From assembly GCA_947359465.1 (NCBI GenBank), contig OX375877.1, positions 51,374,744 through 51,438,743 on the forward strand: DNA of 64,000 nt, read 5' to 3'. This document shows, one piece after another, positions 60,251-64,000 of this stretch (positions are counted from its first letter, which is position 1; the number at the start of each line of letters is the position of its first letter). Under the pieces are notes generated by a model. It was not told the origin of the DNA, searched no databases, and worked only from the letters and a program-made list of their open reading frames with translations. The DNA is from Metellina segmentata (Eukaryota > Arthropoda > Arachnida > Araneae > Tetragnathidae). A program made the translations under genes and the position numbers.

Positions 60251-61174
60251 CCATTCATGATTATCTTTGTGTTAATGATGTTTAGGGTTGTATAGGCTTG
60301 GATGTTCTTGCAATATCTTAATCAGTTCTGAATGATCCATTTCAAGCTGAAAAGGGTTCCATTCATGCAGAGTTAACCGACGCGATGTTACAGCCGTGTG
60401 GCATTAGTCGTTTCAGTCATCGCATTGAAATCAAACCTTTACTCTCCTAAATGGTTACTTTAGGTAAGAGACAAAGCATACGAAATTTGAACAAAAGTAC
60501 AAGTGTAGCAAACTGGACAATTGGTGTGTATTGCCAACAAACTAAACTATTGACTTATTGCAGGCCTCGAAATAGGTTTTTTAATACAGGAGCACCTTGT
60601 GCACCTAAGTTTTTAAAATTAGTTGCACAGATTATATTTTAGGTGCACATATAAAAAAACGTAATGTAATAACGTAAGAACATTAATGTAATGTAAACTA
60701 CTTTATTAGTTGGGTATGTTTAGATAGGTTAGTAGTAGATAGCGAATAAAAATATTAAAAAAAAATTTTTTATCTGCTAAATTATTACTTACAAACATTT
60801 AGTCATCATCAGACATTGGTGAGCAAAAAAACATAAAAAATAAACGAGTACACGGTATTTTAAACAGATAAAATCTGATTTTGAAGATAAATAATGAAAA
60901 TATTTGTTTTCGATATGCAGTGGCCAGATAATTCTAAGGAATTCCTTCGGCTTTACACTTCACTGAAATACAAGGTGTTTACAGAAATCCGGGATGCCTA
61001 TAGGTTCTCCGGTGGTCACGTGATCTAAATTTTCCCTTCTGCGACAGTCGCTTCAACAGAGCCATCTGGAAAAAGTTTCGATCATCGGAAAGTTCTAGTG
61101 GCAGTAGCAAAAATAAACCTTCCTCCTGTATAAACCCGTTACGGCCTAGCGATTTTGTTTTTGCATAGTGTATA

Positions 61175-62562
61175 CAGGGTGGTCCCGAATTCATGGTACA
61201 AACTTTAATGGTAGGTACAGGACATTGTAACAATGATTTATTGTATAGGAATGTATAGTCGCAAGTGACGCGGTGAGGCGAAAACCGGGAAAATAACGGC
61301 CGAAAGGAAAAACAAAGATTTTATTGAAAGCGTTGTTGACAAGTGTCATGTTTACAGTAATTGTTCAAAATTGCGTCCACCAGTATCGATACATGCTTGA
61401 CAGCGTCGGTGGAGCGATTGGCGTACACGTTCAAAGATGCCTGGTATTTCACGCACACCTGCAGCAGCTACAGATAAGCGAGCGACGAGATCCTCATCTG
61501 AGTCAACTGGAGTCTCATAAACAAGATGCTTTAGATGTCCCCATAAAAAGTAATCGAGGCTCGATAAATCGGGAGATCGGGGTGGCCAAGGGACTGGTCC
61601 ACCACGCCCAATCCATCGAGTACCAAACGTGGCATTCAGGTAATTCCGTACATCAATGCTGAAGTGTGCTGGCGCCCCATCGTGCTGAAACCACATGCGG
61701 TTACGAATGGCGATCGGAACATCATGCAGCAGTTGTGGTAACACTTCTTTCAGAAAAATAAGATAGCTTCCGCCAGTGAGCCGCGTGGGTAGTAAGTATG
61801 GGCCAATCAAAAAGTCGTTCACAATACCAGCCCACACATTAATACTGAAACGTTGTTGAAACGCATGTCGACGCGTTGCATGTGGATTATCGGTTGCCCA
61901 CACGTGGGAATTGTGCGCATTAAAGACACCCTCGCGTGAAAATGTCGCTTCATCTGTAAATAGCACATAATCTACGAAATCCGGCTGCAACGCACATTGC
62001 TGCATCACCCACAGGCAGAAGTTCACGCGGCGAGGATAATCTGCCGGATTCAATGCTTGTACTTTCTGAAAATGGAAGGGGTGTAAGCGATTTTCGTTTA
62101 ACACTCTGCATACAGTCTGATGACTCACACCTACGTCACGCGCAACAGTTCTTGTGCTTGACTCGGGTCTATCAGCCACAATGTTCAAGATGCTTTCTTC
62201 CAGCCTTGGAGTGCGTCCGCGCGATACATTCGTAACGCAGCTCTGCCGTTACCATTTGCACGGCCGTACATGTAATGCATGTCTGCTTTTTCTGCATACG
62301 TAAAGTCACCCATCGTCTACGGCAGCACAATTGTGAATGGCGCTTTTCCCTACTGCGATGCATCATGTTCAACAGCGGCTAGACATCTACTGCCCTCTAC
62401 CGGCAATGATACCAACCGATCACTCCATTTCTCTTTCCTTTTATTTCCCCTGTTTACGCCTCACCGCGTCACTTGCGACTATACATTCCTATACAATAAA
62501 TCATTGTTACAATGTCCTGTACCTACCATTAAAGTTTGTACCATGAATTCGGGACCACCCTG
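61175..62562 (-). mobile_element. DD41D transposon, copy 2 with 115-bp deletion
   Basis: Same terminal repeats as 49592-51094 with TA flanks (61173-61174, 62563-62564), inverted orientation, 1388 bp. The length difference of 115 bp is explained exactly by loss of the segment equivalent to 49939-50053 (GCGCGGA joined to CGCACTCC, near 62219). Confidence 0.93.
61352..62330 (-). pseudogene. DD41D transposase, frameshifted by deletion
   Basis: The C-terminal 278 codons (from the NIVADRPESST segment at 62188 down to 61352) are open and nearly identical to copy 1; one visible replacement is FLKEVLPQ for FLREVLPQ. The three catalytic aspartates are intact. The 115-bp deletion removes part of the N-terminal DNA-binding domain and shifts the frame, so the normal protein cannot be made, although the terminal repeats could still be recognised by enzyme from copy 1. 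Confidence 0.88.
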
Positions 62563-62960
62563 TATTTAGGAATTTTAATTACGTTCCTTTAGAGCGAGAA
62601 TGGTCGATACTAATATATATATTTAGTTCAAACATAAAAATAACATAAAACACGTCCACCCTTTTTTTTAACATTAGGTGCACCTGGTGGGGGAAAATTA
62701 GGTGCACAATTTTATTTTCATGTGCACCTGTGTATTTCGAGCCCTGACTTAATGTCAACAAACTGAACTATTGGCTCATTGCCAACTATGCCAAACTCCC
62801 ATCAATTTGTTTTTCCTTGAAAAAAAGATTAGTTCTTTCCCAGCACAGGTCTAAGTGTAATAATTACTTCTAACGTTTTCTCTTTTCCGTACAATTTGTA
62901 AATAAATTATGTTAATTTTAACCACTTATTCACTTTACTTGCTCACCACCCACTTGTTAT

Positions 62961-63687
62961 CAGGGCTGTAGTGGAGTTTATACTGCGGTATATGCCGTAT
63001 ACCCTCTGGTTTTTCCAGCAAATTCGTGAAACGCAGATAGCTATAGAAGCGAAAGAATTCTATTTCAAGATATCACCTTGGTACATAATTCCAAATCGTA
63101 TAGCTATTAATCAAAAGCAATTCATTCAAAGTATTGTCGATAGAATGAAATTCAGACTTTCTTCTGATGTTGATGAAGAAAATTGTCAGCTTTTGAAGGA
63201 TATATCCAAGCTTGATCCAGAAATATATAAATACAGGGGATATTCGCCACATAGAAATGGATGTAAAAAGGATCTGTTGATGTTTTGGTATAGATGAAAT
63301 GTGCTCTATTCAGGGTTTGAGGAACCCATGAAAACGCCCAAGTTGTTCCAGAAAAATTAAAGCCTCTTTTAAGAACATTTGAAATATTACCGTGTTTCAA
63401 GGCCGTTTACGGGAGCGGGTTTAGTTTAATGAATACCTACCCGGTCTTTAGAAAGGATTTCCTACATATATATGGTTGTGCATGTGTGTACATGTTTTTT
63501 GCTTCCCCCCCCCCCACCGGAAAGTGTAAGTAGTAAGTATTTGTTTCGCCATGGAAAAAATTCTGCGGGTATCAGAGTGTACCATACAAAGAGTGTACCA
63601 TTAGATGGTATACCATGGAGCCCATGCCTATACTAGTGCAGGGGCCCCCATGGTATACCCTCTGATTTATTTACGACTACAGCAATG
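62961..63687 (+). mobile_element. hAT-derived element with perfect 8-bp TSD
   Basis: CTTGTTAT at 62953-62960 and 63688-63695. Ends CAGGGCTGTAGT and (reverse complement of the right end) CATTGCTGTAGT. Subterminal GTATACCCTCTG words occur on both sides. It carries a partial transposase and is too short to be autonomous. Confidence 0.85.
63030..63440 (+). pseudogene. hAT transposase C-terminal fragment
   Basis: The + strand reads NQKQFIQSIVDRMKFRLSSD, VDEENCQLLKDISKLDPEIY, then broken frames with SGFEEPMKTPKLFQKN, EHLKYYRVS and GSGFSLMNTYPVF. The order (RLxxxxEENxxLLxDIxxLDP, then P-x-x-L-x-x-L-x-I-L-P, then G-FS-x-MN) is the hAT dimerisation end, with the usual AECERGFS altered. Inactive. Confidence 0.65.
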
Positions 63688-63776
63688 CTTGTTATACAAG
63701 TAACTTTCACAACTATAATACATAAAATAAAAATAACTAGGAAGGAAGTAGAAATTTATAAATTTGTATCTTTCAT

Positions 63777-63782
63777 TTTATT
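63777..63782 (-). promoter_or_regulatory. Poly(A) signal for right-edge gene
   Basis: TTTATT on the + strand, that is AATAAA on the minus strand, 40 bp beyond the TAA at 63822. Confidence 0.45.
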
Positions 63783-63821
63783 TCTAAAAATGTACAACAT
63801 CTATACATGACAAAGTAGTTC

Positions 63822-63881
63822 TTAATGTCCTTTTCTTTTCTTCTCTTTTGGAGATTTAGAATTCACCTTGGATTTGCTTGA
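63822..63881 (-). CDS. Terminal exon of a second gene (partial), lysine-rich C-terminus
   Basis: On the minus strand an acceptor TATTTTTAG is followed by 19 codons, SSKSKVNSKSPKEKKRKGH, and TAA (63824-63822). A donor GTAAGA lies at 63998-63993 (minus), so the 117-bp interval between would be the last intron and the penultimate exon would start at the window edge (CG at 64000-63999). A basic, serine/lysine-rich tail is typical of nuclear or nucleolar proteins but does not identify one. The other two frames after the acceptor stop within 6 and 9 codons. Convergent with PRMT7. The call rests on splice motifs and a short frame only. Confidence 0.4.
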   Translation of the reverse strand, partial: SSKSKVNSKSPKEKKRKGH

Positions 63882-64000
63882 CTAAAAATAAAAGTCAACA
63901 TCACTCTCAATTGGAATACTCTTAGTCTTTAACTACTGTTTTACATAAATAGTTCTAAAAATTGGAAATTTACTCTCTTAAAATGAACAATTTCTTACCG

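Larger units (their letters stand above)
60561..62746. mobile_element. Non-autonomous hAT-like element with GTGCAC repeats
   Basis: Left end CAGGCCTCGAAATAG, right end (reverse complement) CAGGGCTCGAAATACACAGG. Both sides are studded with AGGTGCAC/GTGCACCT subterminal repeats. Flanking 8-mers ACTTATTG (60553-60560) and ACTTAATG (62747-62754) differ at one base, consistent with an old target duplication. Hosts the second DD41D transposon copy and a truncated terminus of another element (60968-61172, ACAAGGTGTTTACAGAAATC). Confidence 0.65.

Overview
The window is AT-rich, intron-rich eukaryotic nuclear DNA. The only host gene that can be read with confidence is a protein arginine methyltransferase 7 (PRMT7) gene on the + strand. 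Thirteen exons, all with GT-AG boundaries, lie between 12798 and 51929. Joined, they give 645 residues and a stop codon. Only the first exon(s), expected to encode roughly 30 residues before the SSYADMLHDKER segment, were not found. Large introns, tRNA-headed SINEs and a mix of Tc1, mariner, hAT, Gypsy and Jockey remnants suggest an arthropod. The transposase types look like those I associate with arachnid genomes, but that assignment is inference.

Layout. 1-12.8 kb, upstream of the first visible PRMT7 exon, is a transposon field: a composite hAT-like element (1188-5246) holding a second hAT-like element (2572-3882), several decayed mariner copies, and a foldback element (10005-12230) that contains an LTR-like block, a short hairpin and a Tc1-like transposon. 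Intron 1 (12835-20421) holds a mariner copy, hAT ends, and Tigger and hAT scraps. Intron 2 (20572-27245) holds a SINE and a minus-strand Gypsy retrotransposon broken by a mariner piece, a Jockey LINE tail and a complete-ended Tc1 element. Introns 5-8 hold SINEs and mariner remnants. Intron 9 holds a three-layer nest: hAT-like ends, an unclassified repeat, and a hAT with a perfect 8-bp target duplication. Introns 11 and 12 hold SINEs, and intron 12 also holds an IS630/Tc1/mariner element with an uninterrupted 358-codon transposase.

Downstream of PRMT7 there are two poly(A) signals, a SINE with a 13-bp target duplication, a 2.85-kb hAT-like element carrying an unexplained GC-richer insert, more hAT fragments, a second inverted and internally deleted copy of the intron-12 transposon, and a hAT fragment with a perfect 8-bp duplication. 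At the right edge a short lysine-rich terminal exon on the minus strand (63822-63881), with a poly(A) signal and a donor site at 63998, suggests a second gene convergent with PRMT7.

No operon, CRISPR array, phage or biosynthetic cluster is present. The most notable signals are the recent activity of the 41-residue-spaced transposon family, the layered nests with readable empty sites, the SINE group sharing a head but with different bodies, and the unidentified insert near 54.6-55.3 kb.
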